Below, piece by piece: positions 34,508 to 46,900 of a stretch of 64,000 bases of DNA (position 1 is its first letter; each line of letters opens with the position of its first letter). A model generated the notes under the pieces. That model was not told where the DNA came from and searched no databases. It worked only from the letters and a program-made list of their open reading frames with translations. Origin of the DNA: Theobroma cacao (lineage: Eukaryota > Streptophyta > Magnoliopsida > Malvales > Malvaceae); NCBI RefSeq assembly GCF_000208745.1, contig NC_030859.1, positions 18,281,049-18,345,048 on the forward strand, written 5' to 3'. Position numbers and translations under genes: made by a program.

Positions 34508-34716
34508 ATGCACCTCTGTGACTGGGTATGGATGGCCTTTGTATTGGCTATGTGAGGCTATTGAATCCTGTTAGTGTCTGTTGTTTTCCTTGGAATGATT
34601 TTGCTGGTGCAAGTCATTTGTCTAGCTTTGGACTTATGACTTGGGATAGCATTATCCTCCCCTTTTTAATGATATATCAAGCTTCGCTTTTCAAAAATAA
34701 AAAATGCTACTACTTA
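34508..34716 (+). mobile_element. 5'-truncated LINE 3' fragment in array spacer
   Basis: It splits the otherwise conserved spacer 'CCACTTGCATATGC..' and 'AT..ATATATGAGAGC.TCCCC'. It is GC-richer than its flanks and ends in an A-rich tail (TTCAAAAATAAAAAATGC), with ATGC repeated on both sides. No coding function. Confidence 0.55.
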
Positions 34717-34787
34717 TATATGAGAGCTTCCCCTTGAAAATATATTTCTATGCTCGATTTCAGTAATATAATTTTGTGCTAGAGATT

Positions 34788-36195
34788 AGGGGTAAGCAAT
34801 CGGTCAAATCGATCAGAAGATTTCATTAATGGACTTAATCAATTATCTTCGAAGATCTAATTGAACCAATTGACTTTGGCTCTTAACTAACTTAACTAAT
34901 TAACCAATTGTAATCGATTAATTTGATTTTAACTGATTTAATTGAATTTTCCTTACTTTTTAAAAAATTTTAACTTTTCAATTTACTTAATAATTAATTT
35001 TGAAATATTATTGGTATTATATCCTTTTCTAATATAAGCTAATTTTGGGAAAAATTTTAAAAATTTGTCTTGATATTAAAATAAAAGGAATACAAAGCAT
35101 TTGCATATTAAAATAAAATGAATTAGTGACATAAGTTTTTTATGTAATAAAATATAATTTATTCCACTACCAAATTCAATCAAAATGATTTGTACATATG
35201 TCTATAAGATTAAAATGACAACATCTATGGCTTTTGTATTTACCTCAAATAAAATAGGAAAAAAAAGTAATAAATGACATAGCATTTATTTTAAAACAGA
35301 TTATTATAAAAGTTAGTAAACTATCTAATTATAAATCTCATATGGTGTGCTAGTTTAAAATCTTAATTCTTAATATAATATTAAAATTATGTTAATATAG
35401 ATTGTAGTGAACTTAATTTGATAGACTAAGACACAATAGGAATCGAATAAATAGATCTTAATTAATTGATTACTCATTTAGATTTTACATAATTACGTAT
35501 GTAATTTTTGTAAGTGATTTAGTCATATAAAATAAATTAATTAATGAAAAAATCTTTCACATTTTTGAATAAATAAGTGAGATGTTTGTCACATATTTTG
35601 TAAATAAATAAAATTTTTTCATAAAAAGCAATGTAAATAATTTTATGAATATTAGTTTTGATTATTTTCAATTTTTTATAGGTGTTTTATATAATTATAT
35701 CAATGATATTAACGTTTAAATAAAGATTTATAAAAATATAAATTATTTTTGTTACATTTGAAAATATTCTTCTAAGATGGACTATCTATTTTGAAAACTA
35801 ATGAATAGGCATGAAATATTTATAAAAATATTCTTCTGAGACGAACTATTTATTTTGAAAACTAATGAATAAGTATGGTATTATGATTAAAACTTAAGAA
35901 GGTCTTGATATTTTACCTGAAAAGAAAAGACCAAAGAAATTACCTGTTATTTGTCATTTGTTTGATGCAATCTGAATCCTTAAATTATATATGAATATGG
36001 AGAAGTTGTGTGAGTGAGATACATGCAAGACTTGCTTCAAAAAATAATAAATATAAAATCGATTAATTCGATTAACGGACTTAATTTTTTTTTTTACCAA
36101 ATCGATCCAACTTAATTGATTTAACCAACTTCCGTAATTGAATTAACCAACTTTTGTCAGTTAAATCAATTTTAATTGACTTTTCCTCACCTATA
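34788..36195. mobile_element. hAT-like non-autonomous element, about 1.4 kb
   Basis: It is bounded by a near-perfect duplication, CTAGAGATT (34779-34787) and CTTGAGATT (36196-36204). The empty site is preserved at 28300-28320. The ends are imperfect inverted repeats: left AGGGGTAAGCAATCGGTC, right (reversed) TATAGGTGAGGAAAAGTC. The 8-9 bp duplication and the GGGGTGAGCAA-type end suggest the hAT superfamily. The interior is AT-rich with no transposase. Confidence 0.65.
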
Positions 36196-36736
36196 CTTGA
36201 GATTGTTCAAATGAACCATCATAAAAATTTCTATTATGTTCAACTTCAATTCTCTTTTTATATATCTGAATTCCTTTACAAAAGATTTTCATTCAGACTA
36301 AACATTCATTTCATGACATTTCATAGAAACTTATTACAATGTGTTAAACAATTAATCAAGGAGACTAATGACAATTCATCATTGAACATCGCCAACTCAT
36401 CAGTCTCAAGAAAATATGATTTTTTACTAAATATATAAAATAGATTCTAGCAAAGAACCAATTTCTCTATTTATAAAGTGTCCACCAAATCCTCTCGCAA
36501 GCAATGACTGCGAAAATATATATTATTTTATAACATAAAAATATAATCTTGATACATAGCAACGACAAGAAGAAAGAATATAAGTGCTGAAACAGGAGGT
36601 TCACCAAGTAAGCAGTGATACAAAGACTTCTTATGAAATGTAGTGGAGAACCCCCAATAAACAATCAATTCGAATATCAAGGCAAACTGAAAGAGAAAAG
36701 AAAGGAAAAGAATGTTCAAACTTTGTTGAAAAACAA

Positions 36737-37333
36737 TCATGGGGTGCACTGGTAGTCAGAAGAGACCTCCCTTCCACAGTTATTGAGTAAGACGCTCAAT
36801 GAAATTGGAAGATCGAGTTTAATGCCTAGGACATTGGCTTTGATGGCAGTGCAAAGGCAAACAGCAGCTTCAAGATCAGCCAAGCCTTGAATGAGGGAGC
36901 AGCAGGGCTTGGTTGGTACGTCACCAAGGTCAACCTTCACCAAACCATTCAATAGATTAGCACAGACACCCAGGTTCAGGGGCTTACAAGAGGACTTGCC
37001 CTGCTGGTTGAGGGCACCAAGAACCATGGCTGCTGCTGCAAGGTTAACAACAGGATTTTCGGAATTTGTTGTCGAATCCTTTGAATTATCATTGGAATTA
37101 TGTCCACTTCCATTTGATAGCTCATCGGAGTTTACCAATCCTTTCCCGTTTGATGAATCCCCGTTTAATAAATCATGCAAAACTTTTCCTACTCCATTTG
37201 ATGAATCATGGGGGTTGATTTTACCATCATTATCGGATGGGTAATCAACACTGTGAGAGCTGACGGAAAAAGCCAAGAAGAGAAGGTTGAAGGAGAGAAA
37301 TAGAGCGGTTGATGCTGAGACCTTAGAAGCCAT
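36737..37333 (-). CDS. Eight-cysteine (hydrophobic seed/HyPRP-type) secreted protein, array copy 4
   Basis: Single-exon 198-residue protein. Signal peptide about 1-25; Ser/Asn/Asp/Gly linker about 28-95 ('[17 protein letters not shown]'); eight-cysteine domain with cysteines at 116, 124, 144, 145, 159, 161, 186 and 196. The C-x7-C, CC, C-x-C spacing is that of hydrophobic seed/HyPRP proteins. Family proteins are small extracellular lipid-binding-type folds in walls or on seed surfaces; the ligand here is unknown. Start chosen at the conserved GAGATATGGC context. TATA box at 37412-37420, ACGT motif at 37541. Upstream lie a hAT-like element with a LINE inside it and a Mutator-type MITE. Confidence 0.9.
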   Translation of the reverse strand: MASKVSASTALFLSFNLLFLAFSVSSHSVDYPSDNDGKINPHDSSNGVGKVLHDLLNGDSSNGKGLVNSDELSNGSGHNSNDNSKDSTTNSENPVVNLAAAAMVLGALNQQGKSSCKPLNLGVCANLLNGLVKVDLGDVPTKPCCSLIQGLADLEAAVCLCTAIKANVLGIKLDLPISLSVLLNNCGREVSSDYQCTP

Positions 37334-37411
37334 ATCTCAAACGAAAAGAGTGATTGAGTGGTTCTTGAAATATTGGTTTATGATGATGAAGGTGGTGAAG
37401 TGAGCAAAGGG

Positions 37412-37420
37412 TTATATATA
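37412..37420 (-). promoter_or_regulatory. TATA box of copy 4 (TATATATAA)
   Basis: Same sequence and same 79-base spacing to the ATG as in copy 3. Confidence 0.65.
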
Positions 37421-37540
37421 CAAGAGAGATACTAACTTTAAGAATAATTAAAACTTGAAAATGAGACCCATGTAGTCACATCGGAGAATTCCCTATAATA
37501 TTTTTGGTTGGCAATTCTCCTTCAGACAAACCAAAAATCT

Positions 37541-37548
37541 CCCACGTC
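37541..37548 (-). promoter_or_regulatory. ABRE/G-box-like GACGTGGG upstream of copy 4
   Basis: Conserved ACGT-core motif about 210 bases upstream of the ATG, at the same place as in copies 1, 3 and 5. Confidence 0.45.
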
Positions 37549-38177
37549 TATGACTATGAGAATCAAATCCAAAGGCCAATATATTGGATTTAATTAATAA
37601 CATGAGCACGACGTTGTTATAAGGATATCTACATTGCAGATATGTGACCAAGCCAAAAATTTCTAATATGCTTCGCTTCAATTTTTATTTGATATATATT
37701 TATATACACATATCTACATAATGCTGATGTGCGACCACGCCAAAGTTTTCTTCTACTCATATTTCCCATAAAAATCAATTATGCAACTTAATGTATATGT
37801 TTAACCAAAATTATTAGTTAGGCTTTAATTTTTATTCAATTCTTTATATAAAATATGAGCTAATATACTTTTTACTTATTAAAAACATTAAACTTTTTAT
37901 GCAATCATCTTACTTTTTTTTATTTGAATTTGGCATAATATAATTTTATCAAAAGGTATTATTTACTATTTTTTTACTCATCTTTTAATTATATTAAATA
38001 TATATTATTGTAATCTCAACCCTTCAAAGTTGAAATCTAATGGACTTCTCCCTGGTCACAAAGTAATGGTGTAATTTACTTTACCACTTGCATACGGTCA
38101 TATTCATATATGGTAGCATCCCCTTGAAAACATATTTCTATGCTCAATTTCAGCAATATAATTTTGTACTTCAGATT

Positions 38178-41100
38178 AGTGGCGAGCAATCGATTAAATT
38201 GGTAAAAATATTCTATTGACTGGCTTATTTTAGTTGGTTAATTTGTATTTAACTGGCTTAATTGAATTTTTTTTGCCTTTTAAAATTTGTTTCCAAAGCT
38301 TTATCTGGCTTACTTGATATAGCTAACCTCTCTAAAAGTATTTCGGGGCATAAATTTGTGTCGAGAAGGTTCGAATATTACTCATCTGTTTTTTACAGAC
38401 AATAGTATGACATTCGGCAGGGCTCATAGACAAGAGGCTTCTGCTTTGAAGGCCATTTTTGTGGCTGGGAGAGAGATTCTCATTAAAGTAGTGGCACAAG
38501 CAATCCCAACATATGTAATGAGTTGTTTTAAGCTCCTTGACTCAACTTGCTAAGAAATTGATTCAATGATAGCTCAATTTTGGTGGGGTGGCGTTAATAA
38601 AGATAAAAAAAATTAACCAAAAGAATCGGAAGTCATTGTGCTCTTCAAAATTCATTGGAGGTATGGGTTTTAGAGACATCAAGAGCTTCAATTTGGCAAT
38701 GCTTGCTAAACAGGGCTGGTGGCTACAAATGGAAGAGACCAACTCTTGCTTTTAAAGTTTTTAAAGCAAGATATTTCCCAAGAATCAATTTTATGAATAC
38801 TTCAATTTGATCTAATCCTAGCTACATGTGGAGAAGCCTTAGAGAGAGTCATGATGTAGTTAAAAAACGGTCTAATTAGGAGCGCAGGAAATGGTAGAGA
38901 AATTAGTGTAAATCGAGATAATTGGCTGTCATATGATTTGCCTAAACCGATTATGAGTTTTAAATGTACAGTAGAATAGGAGTTGTGGGTTTCATAGCTG
39001 ATAATTGAAAGAATAATGACATGGAATGTGGAAAAAATAAATAACATATTCCTTCCATATGAACGGGGTCTCATTTGTCAATGCCATTGAGCTTTAAAAG
39101 GCCTAAAGATAGGCAAGTTTGGTTCTTCAACACCCATGAGAGGTATAAGGTGCAATCGGGTTGCAGACTAATCCAAGCTGCTAGCTTGAATAATGTAGTG
39201 GGCTGTTTAAATGGTAATCGATTGGGACTTTGGAAAAAGATATGGCAATTAAACATTCCTAGGAAAATCATTCTGTTCCTGTGGAAAACCATTAATGGTA
39301 TTCTTCCTACACGGAAAGCACTAATTCAAAGCAAAGTAAATGTTGAAGGAAACTGTCCTAATTGGGAAAATGAGCTGGAACTGAATACCATTGTTTGTGT
39401 TGTTGCCCATTGGCTAGGGCAGTATGGATGATATCTAAATGGGGATTCCGACATCTAGAAGAAAATTTCAGAACAGTGATAGATTGGCTACAATATTTAT
39501 TTGACATAATGGAGAAAGAGCAACTTGAAGAAATAATGGGGGTCTTACGGGCTGTCTGGAAGGCTCAAAACTCGACGGTTTTTAAAAATCAAAAGCTGCA
39601 GCCGGTGCAGGCGTTGGAAATTGGCATAAGAACTATATCGCAATATAAGGATGTTAGTAAAGCACGTGGAAGCTTGTCTATTCAACAAACCAGGACAGTA
39701 AAATGGAGTCTCCCAAGGGTCTGTAAAATGAACGTGGATGCGGCATTAGTTAGGCTTGATGATGAGAAGAAAATGGGTGCGAGCTTGCTGTCAGAGACGA
39801 GAGTGGACAGTTGATTCTTGCTGGTGCGAGTAAATTGAATTTTAGAGCCTCTGCTGAAGAAGCTGAATTGGTAACTGTTGTGTGGTCTCTACAGTGTTGT
39901 AAGAGGGAAGGATTAACGATATCTGAATTGGAATTGGACAGCTTAATGGTAGTTAACTGAGTTAAAGAGAAGAAAGTTACTGGAGTGTTTGGTAATATAG
40001 TGAGAGATTGTTTTGATCTAATGCGCCAGGTTGGATGTGAATCTGTTTAGTATTGTCCTAGAGTGCGTAACAATGTAGCTCACTTGATTGCAAAAAGAGT
40101 GAAGGAGATGGTTGAAGATGCTATGGCGCGGAGAAGAATAGAGGATACGTCTAGCAATATTCAACATGCTATGCTTAGAGATATCAGGAGTTCAAATTGA
40201 AAGCATTAACATGTAGGGAGGTTAATGTATTCCATGGTTTTGTCCCCGCAAGGTTTTTCCATGAGAAGTTTTTAACGAAGCCTTTAGTTAAGTATAGGGA
40301 GGGGTTTAAAATAAACTGAGATGTTTTATTAAAAGGTCTTGTTATGCTTAGTTTGTATGATGTCTTGATGAATCAATGAATTACATCATAATTCTTCTAA
40401 AAAAAATAATTAATATTAAAATATTATTAGCGCTATCTCTTTTATGATTAATATATGTATAAGCTTATTTTGGAAAAAAATTTAAAAATTTGTTTTGATA
40501 AATAAAAGGAAAACAAAACATTTCCATATTAAAATAAAATGAATTAACATAAGTTTTTTACATGATAAAGTAGAATTTATTCCACTATCAAATTCAAGAA
40601 GCATGATTTTTACAAATGTATAATTACCTCAAATAAAAAAAGGAAAAAGAAGTAGTGCATGAAATAGGAAATGGTTATTATAGAAGCTATCAAACTATCT
40701 ATTTATAAATCTTTTTTGGTGTGCTGATTTAAAATCTTAATTCTTAACATAAGATTAAAATTATCTTAATATAGACTATAGTGAACTTAGTTTAATAGAC
40801 CAAGATACAATAAGAATTGAATAAATAGTTCTTAATTAATTAATTACTCATTTAGATTAAGTACTTTGTAATTTTTGTAAGTAATTTGTTCAAATAAAAC
40901 AAATTGATTAATAAAAAAAACTTTCACACTTTTGAATAAATAAATTTGTCACATATTTTGCAAATAAATAAATTTTGATAAAAAAAAAGTGATGTAAATA
41001 ATTGTATGAATATTAGTTTTGCATTATGATTAATATTTTGGGGGTGTTTTGTATTATTATATCAATGATATTAATGTTTAAATAAAGAGTTATAAAAAAA

Positions 41101-41465
41101 TAAATTGATTTTTTTTTTACATTGGAAAGTTGAATATTGACTTGGATTATATATTTATATATAAAAATAAATAAATAAATTATGGAATTATCAGAAAAGA
41201 AAATACTAATGAAATTATGTATTATTTGTCATTTGTTTGCTGCAATTTGAACCTTTAATTTATATGTGAGTATAAAGAAGTTTTGTGAGTGAGATACATG
41301 CAATACGTGCAGCAAAAAGTAGTAAATATAGTCAATTAATTCTATTAATCAACTTAAAAAAATTTTAACGGAACAGATCCAATTTAATTGACTTAATTGA
41401 TTTTTTAACTGAATTAACCGATTTTTATCGTTAAGTTGGTTTTAACTGATTTTTACTCACCCTTA
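38178..41465. mobile_element. hAT-like element interrupted by a LINE
   Basis: Target duplication CTTCAGATT (38169-38177) and CTTGAGATT (41466-41474), at the same site as the element at 34788. Ends: AGTGGCGAGCAATCGATTAA on the left, and (reversed) TAAGGGTGAGTAAAAATC on the right. Removing the nested LINE leaves about 1.2 kb similar to the 34788-36195 element, so one insertion predates duplication of units 3 and 4. Confidence 0.65.
38290..40406 (+). mobile_element. Non-LTR retrotransposon (LINE), 5'-truncated and degenerate
   Basis: In order on the plus strand it shows the end of a reverse transcriptase ('ITHLFFTDNSMTFGRA' at about 38377, where active elements have FADD), then 'EILIKVVAQAIPTYVMSCF', 'FWWGG' (about 38578), 'FNLAMLAKQGWWLQM' (about 38690), 'LWKKIWQLNIPRKI' (about 39228), 'LPTRKALIQSKV' (about 39304), and an RNase H domain ('CKMNVDAAL' at about 39721 through 'NNVAHLIAKRV' at about 40070). 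It ends in an A-run at 40399-40406. Several stops and shifts separate these pieces. It is inserted inside the hAT-like element. Confidence 0.8.
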
Positions 41466-41500
41466 CTTGAGATTGTTCACATGAATCATCATAAAAATTT

Positions 41501-41968
41501 GAGTAAAATACCCCAACTCCTATGTTTTAATCAAAATTTCAAATAAATCTATTAATTCTAGAAATAGGCGCTCCGTTTCAAAAGTATAAATACCGTTAAT
41601 AGATAATATGAAAAGATTAAAATGTATTGTTTTTCTTTATTAATTTAAAAAATTATTATTTATATAATTTTTTTTTATTAAAAAAAAAGGAGCACCAATC
41701 GGTGTGCTCCCCTCTCCTGAGAGCATCAATCGGTGCTCTTTTATTTTTTTAAATTAATAAAAAATAAAAGTAATTTTTAAAATTAATAAAAAATAAAATT
41801 ATATTTTCAATATTGTCACATCATCAAACTAATGAAAATATTGATAGTTGATTTACAACTGAACCTATATGTCAAAGATTTTTTTTGAAGCAAAGTATTT
41901 ATTTTGAAAACTAATAAATTTATTTGAAATTTCGATTAAAACTTAAAAAAAATGAAAGTATTTTACTC
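41501..41968. mobile_element. MITE with about 60-bp inverted ends and central hairpin
   Basis: Left end GAGTAAAATAC...GTTTTAATCAAAATTTC and the reversed right end GAGTAAAATAC...GTTTTAATCGAAATTTC match over about 60 bases. Flanks 'ATAAAAATTT' and 'ATAAATTT' are consistent with a 9-10 bp duplication; paralogous units read CATAAAAATTTCTAATATG uninterrupted. In the middle, GAGCACCAATCGGTGTGCTC (about 41692-41711) is a near-perfect palindrome, followed by a related GAGCATCAATCGGTGCTC (about 41721-41738). Mutator-like by target length and long ends. Confidence 0.7.
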
Positions 41969-42436
41969 TATAAATTTCTAATATGTTTCACTTCAATTCT
42001 CTTTATATGTAATTATATATATTTACAAAAGATTTTATTGAGATGAAACATTCATTCCTTAGCATTTTATAAAAAGTTATTACAATGAGTTAAATAATTA
42101 ATCAAGGAGACTAATGACAATTCATCATTGAACATTGCCAACTCGTCAATCTCAATAAAATATGATTTTTTGCTATATATATATATATAAAATAGGTTCT
42201 AGCAAAGAACCAATTTCTCTACATTTAAAATAAAATGTCCACCAACACCTCTTACAGGCAATGACTGCGAAAATATATAACTTATTTTGTTGCTTACAAA
42301 TATAATAAAGAATAAAGACAAACTGACAATCTATCGAAGTTATGAAAGGGAAGGCTTCGACAAGTCAATCCAAGTATCAAGGCAAACAGAAAGAGAAAAG
42401 AAAGGAGAAGAATGTTCAAACTTTGTTGAAGAACAA

Positions 42437-43035
42437 TCACGGGGTGCACTGGTAGTCAGAAGAGACCTCTCTTCCACAGTTATTCAGTAAGACGGTCAAT
42501 GAAATTGGAAGATCGAGTTTACTTATGCCTACGGCATTGGCTTTGATGGCAGTGCAAAGACAAACAGCAGCGTCAAGATCAGCCAAGCCTTTAATGAGGG
42601 TGTAGCTGGTTTGGTTGGTACGTTACCAACGTCCACCTTCACCAAACCATTCAGTAGGTTAGCACAGACACCCAGGCTTAGGGGGTTACAAGTGGACTTG
42701 CCCTGCTGGCTGAGGGCACCAAGAATCATGGCTGCTGCTGCAAGGTTAACAACAGGTTTCCCATAATTTGTTGTAGAATCCTTCGAATTATCATTAGAGT
42801 TATCTCCACTTCCATTTGATAAATCATCGAAATTTATCAATCCGTTCCCATTTAATGAATCCCCGTTTTATAAATCATGTAAAATTTTTCCAACTCCTTT
42901 TCATGAATCATGGGGGTTGATTCTACCATCATTATTCGATGGGTAATCACCATTGTGAGAGCTGACGGGAGAAGCCAAGAAGAGAAGGTTGAAGAAGAGA
43001 AATAGAGTGGTTGATGCTGAGACCTTAGAAGCCAT
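42437..43035 (-). pseudogene. Eight-cysteine (hydrophobic seed/HyPRP-type) protein, array copy 5, broken
   Basis: The ATG (43033-43035) and signal-peptide region are kept. Then come two in-frame stops: TGA at about 42900 where intact copies have Ser ('HDSS'), and TAA at about 42868 where they have Leu ('DLLNG'). A one-base shift at about 42605 destroys the 'KPCCSL' cysteine pair. The open part 42529-42840 still reads '[19 protein letters not shown]', so homology is certain. Its TATA region has decayed as well (GCATACTTAACC). It lies at the upstream edge of the array, next to STT3B. Confidence 0.9.
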
Positions 43036-43247
43036 ATCTCAAACGAAAGGAGTGATTGAGTGGCTCTTGGAATTTTGGTTATTGATGATGAAGGTGGTGA
43101 AGTGAGTAAAGGGTTAAGTATGCAAGAGAGATACTAAGTTCAAGAATAACAAAAACTAGAAAATGAGACCCACGCAGTCACATTGGAGAACTCCCTAGCT
43201 ATGCTTTCTTTGGTTGGCAGTTCTCCTCAGAGACAAACCGAAAATCT

Positions 43248-43255
43248 CCCACGTC
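43248..43255 (-). promoter_or_regulatory. ABRE/G-box-like GACGTGGG upstream of copy 5
   Basis: The motif is kept although the downstream gene is a pseudogene, so its conservation across units partly reflects recent duplication. Confidence 0.35.
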
Positions 43256-43934
43256 TATGGGAATCAAATCCAAAGGCCAATATACTCAAACTAAACAAAT
43301 AACATGAGCACAACGTTGTTGTCAGTATATGCTCTGCCATATATTGTGCTTGATTTGTTTCAATGAACCATCATAAAATGTTCTTCAATGCTCTTTCGAT
43401 ATTTATATGAATTGCTTTACAGAAAATTTTCATGCAAAAATAATAAACTAATTTTTACTTGGTATTATGTTTGTTTCTACATGTAATTCGGTGCTATTAT
43501 TATGCATTAAGTGCATGGTAAAAATCAAACAAGACTAAACATTATGATATGTGACCAAATTTTTAAAGTTAAACCCAAATCATTGAGACTAAAACATTCA
43601 TTTCTTGACCTTTCCATAGAAACTCAGTTACAAAGTGTGAAACAATCAATGATCTGAATGACAGTTTATGGTTTGATATGATGCATAAATAACTAAAAAG
43701 GTGAAAAGGGATGCCCATAACAAATCTGCAAAAATGGGTTCTAAAAGTTGACCAAAAAAACAAAATGGGTTCTACAAAACCTAATAGCCTTCAACATTGC
43801 CACCAACTCAAGTCTCAAGATCATATGATGATTTGTTGCTACAGCTAAATCTATATTCCAAGACTCAAGCACAATTACAACTACCATGTTTCCTTTTTTT
43901 CCAAGAGCCGCCAAGAGTGTGCAAGCAGAAACTC
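43256..43934. other. Edge of the array and STT3B 3' flank
   Basis: Similarity to the array spacers fades near 43400 (last shared piece 'AATGAACCATCATAAAA'). The rest is the likely 3' UTR and downstream region of STT3B. The small frames have no signature. Confidence 0.4.
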
Positions 43935-46900
43935 TCACCACCTATTGTTTGGTGGTTTGACTTTATAAATACGAACTATCCAGTTAGATGTCGTAAATGC
44001 CTCTTCCAAGTGCTCGAGTTTAATGTCTTTATTTCCAATTTCCACTCCTCGTGCACGATCATAACTGCAATATCAGAAAGCAATTGTAGAGCTTTGGCAA
44101 TGTAGCTGTAACAGATATCTCTTTCATTTTTACATACAAATACACTCACATATATGAATATGTACCGTGCACTAATTTTAATACCAACAACTTGAAAAGA
44201 TAAAGTGGACAAGAGGGGCAACTTACCCAGGAGGTCTGCCATATTCAGTTACCAGCTCTCCAAATCGATAGTAAGATAGCTTGTACCTAACCACAGAAAT
44301 AAATATATATAAACAAGATTTTACAACACCAAAATGCTTTAGAGAGTCAAAGAATAAATATGTACCAAAAGAGAGAGAAATAATAACTTCCAGAACTTAC
44401 ATAAGGCAATTCAACATTTTAGGAGCTGCACCTTTGTCAACACGATATTCACCATTAACAAGGTAATCAGGTTCCCTGATTACAGGGAATACTCCACCTC
44501 CAATTCTAACCATCCACAAAAACCTATTTCACAATAAAATGTAATTAGAATACAATAATGGCACTTTACAAATTCAAGACAGAAGAAAAGGGCAAGGGGG
44601 GACACCAAAAACAAAAGATTATGGTGACTGCATTGGTAAGACTATAGACTATCATGCACATATTGGAGGAAATCCACTAGGTAAAATTGTCTTGACAAAT
44701 GGCCACTGAAAATTATTTCAAAATGCTAGATCATAGAAAGCCACTTCTATACACTGAAAACAAATATGATTCTCCATTCCTTTTTCATTTTTCCTTTTCT
44801 GCTCATATTGGGGAGGTGGGGCTGGTGTTTACATGTAGAAGTGAGGAAGGGAACAGTAGTGATGTGACAAGAATCATTAATTACATCCACCAATCAAAGT
44901 ACAAAAGCATTAGTAGTAGAGAAACAATAATCATTAACCACTCAAGGCATATTTTCATACAATGTCTTATGTTTTGCACACCATACTTACACAAAAAATT
45001 AATATGAGAGCGTGAGGAACTGAGTACGACAGACAGAGCGAGAGAGATCCAGCCTTAGTTGTCATAATTTAAAGTACAGACCAGTGTTAACCAGTCAATC
45101 AGACTACACCCACCAATCCAGCTATCAAACTATGAACAGCATGAGTTTTCATGATTCAAAGCAAAGAACCAAGAACAATTAACCAGTCAAGGCATCTTTT
45201 ACACAATGCCTGATGTGTTCCACAGACACACAAAATAAATAATAAAATAGGATAGAGTGATTTCCAGTCTTACTTGTTAATATCATCAGAAGAATAACCA
45301 GTAACACCTCCAAAGACAACTAATACATAATCCACATCGAGTGATCTCATTATCTCATACGCCTCATCTTCATAAGATGACATTGCACGCCCAACAGTAG
45401 CAATATGTGTATTATTCCAAGTGTTGTTGTCAACAATAACAGTTCTGTTTCCCATGGCAGTGATTTGATACCCATAATCCCACCAAGACATCACCTTAGC
45501 ATCCGGAGGAGTATTTTGTCGAAGCCAAAAGTATGCCTCACGATAATCATCAAAGATAACTCTATTCCCATGGGCACCTCTTGCAGCCAGCACAATTGAA
45601 GGAGATGAGTATGCCTCCGAAGTGACCCATGTACAGTGGGTAGCATACTTACTGAGCAAGTAAAAAGCACCAAAGAGCAATGCCATAGCACCATTTTTCT
45701 GGAAAGGCTGGGATTGATCAAGTGAAGCCTATTTGGAATAAACAAGATTGGTTATTTCTTGGGTAAACAAACCAAAAAGAACCCTAATATTATGGCTGGA
45801 AACAAAAACTATTAATATACCCGCAATGCAACTCCTAGATCACATGATTTAGGAATATCTTTATACCTTATAGACATAATAAAGGCCCATGGCACAAGAT
45901 ACTTCTATGTTACTTTTGAACTTGCTATAAAGAAGCAATAAAAGAACAGTAATGCCTTTTATTGCAAATAAATCTATACTATCAAAAAGGATCTATGGAA
46001 GCTATGGATGAGATTAAGCATGCTAACAAATTAAACACCAGTATATACAACACTAACTCCTTTGGTCAAGGGAAATATAAGAACAACAGAAGTTTTAACT
46101 GATAGGAAACCTTTAGATCTTCAGAAGTGTAAATAAATTTTTCATTTTGCTTTCTACGCTAGAGGAAGAAACAGTCATAAAGACAAAGCGAACATTAGAA
46201 ATAGCAACAATAAACAAATAACTAACTTGTGATGAGAAAACAAAAACATGTGTGTAACTGGAAACCATATTATCATCAAAACAGTGAAACTAAATGTTTC
46301 AATTGATCTCATAAACTAAACATATGTACTGATTCTTTTTTTTTCTTTGGCAAAGGACCACTAGCATTGTTATTTCAGTAGCATCAGCTCAATTCTCAAA
46401 AAATAGCAAGCACATTCTCATCAAACAACTGAGAGAGAGATCACACCAACAGTATATTAAAGCAATACTTAATTCTTTGTCCATAGAAAGAGACAGACAA
46501 GCAAAAAAACAGAGGAAGGGAAGACAGATACAGAGAGAGAATGGCAGGGAGGGATCACCTTAGAGGAGGCCTTTCCGCTGCTAGTTCCTTTAGTGGAACC
46601 AGTCTGGACAACCTTGTTCTTTGACCTCAACAGCACAGTCAAATTCTTTACAGTGGCAGAAACAGCAATAGCACTAATAAGGCAAACTGCAGGTGTAGCA
46701 ACAAGAATCAACCGAACCATAACACCAGCAAAATACAAGCTTGTAAGACCATACATGACAATAAATATAGTGGCATCTGACAACCGCTTGAAGCAGAAGT
46801 AAAGACCAGCTGGGAAAAGGAAAAGTAGAATGTGGAAATCAAACATGAAAGATGACCAAGCTGTTGGCTGATGCTCAGAGACAGATGCAATGATGGGGAT

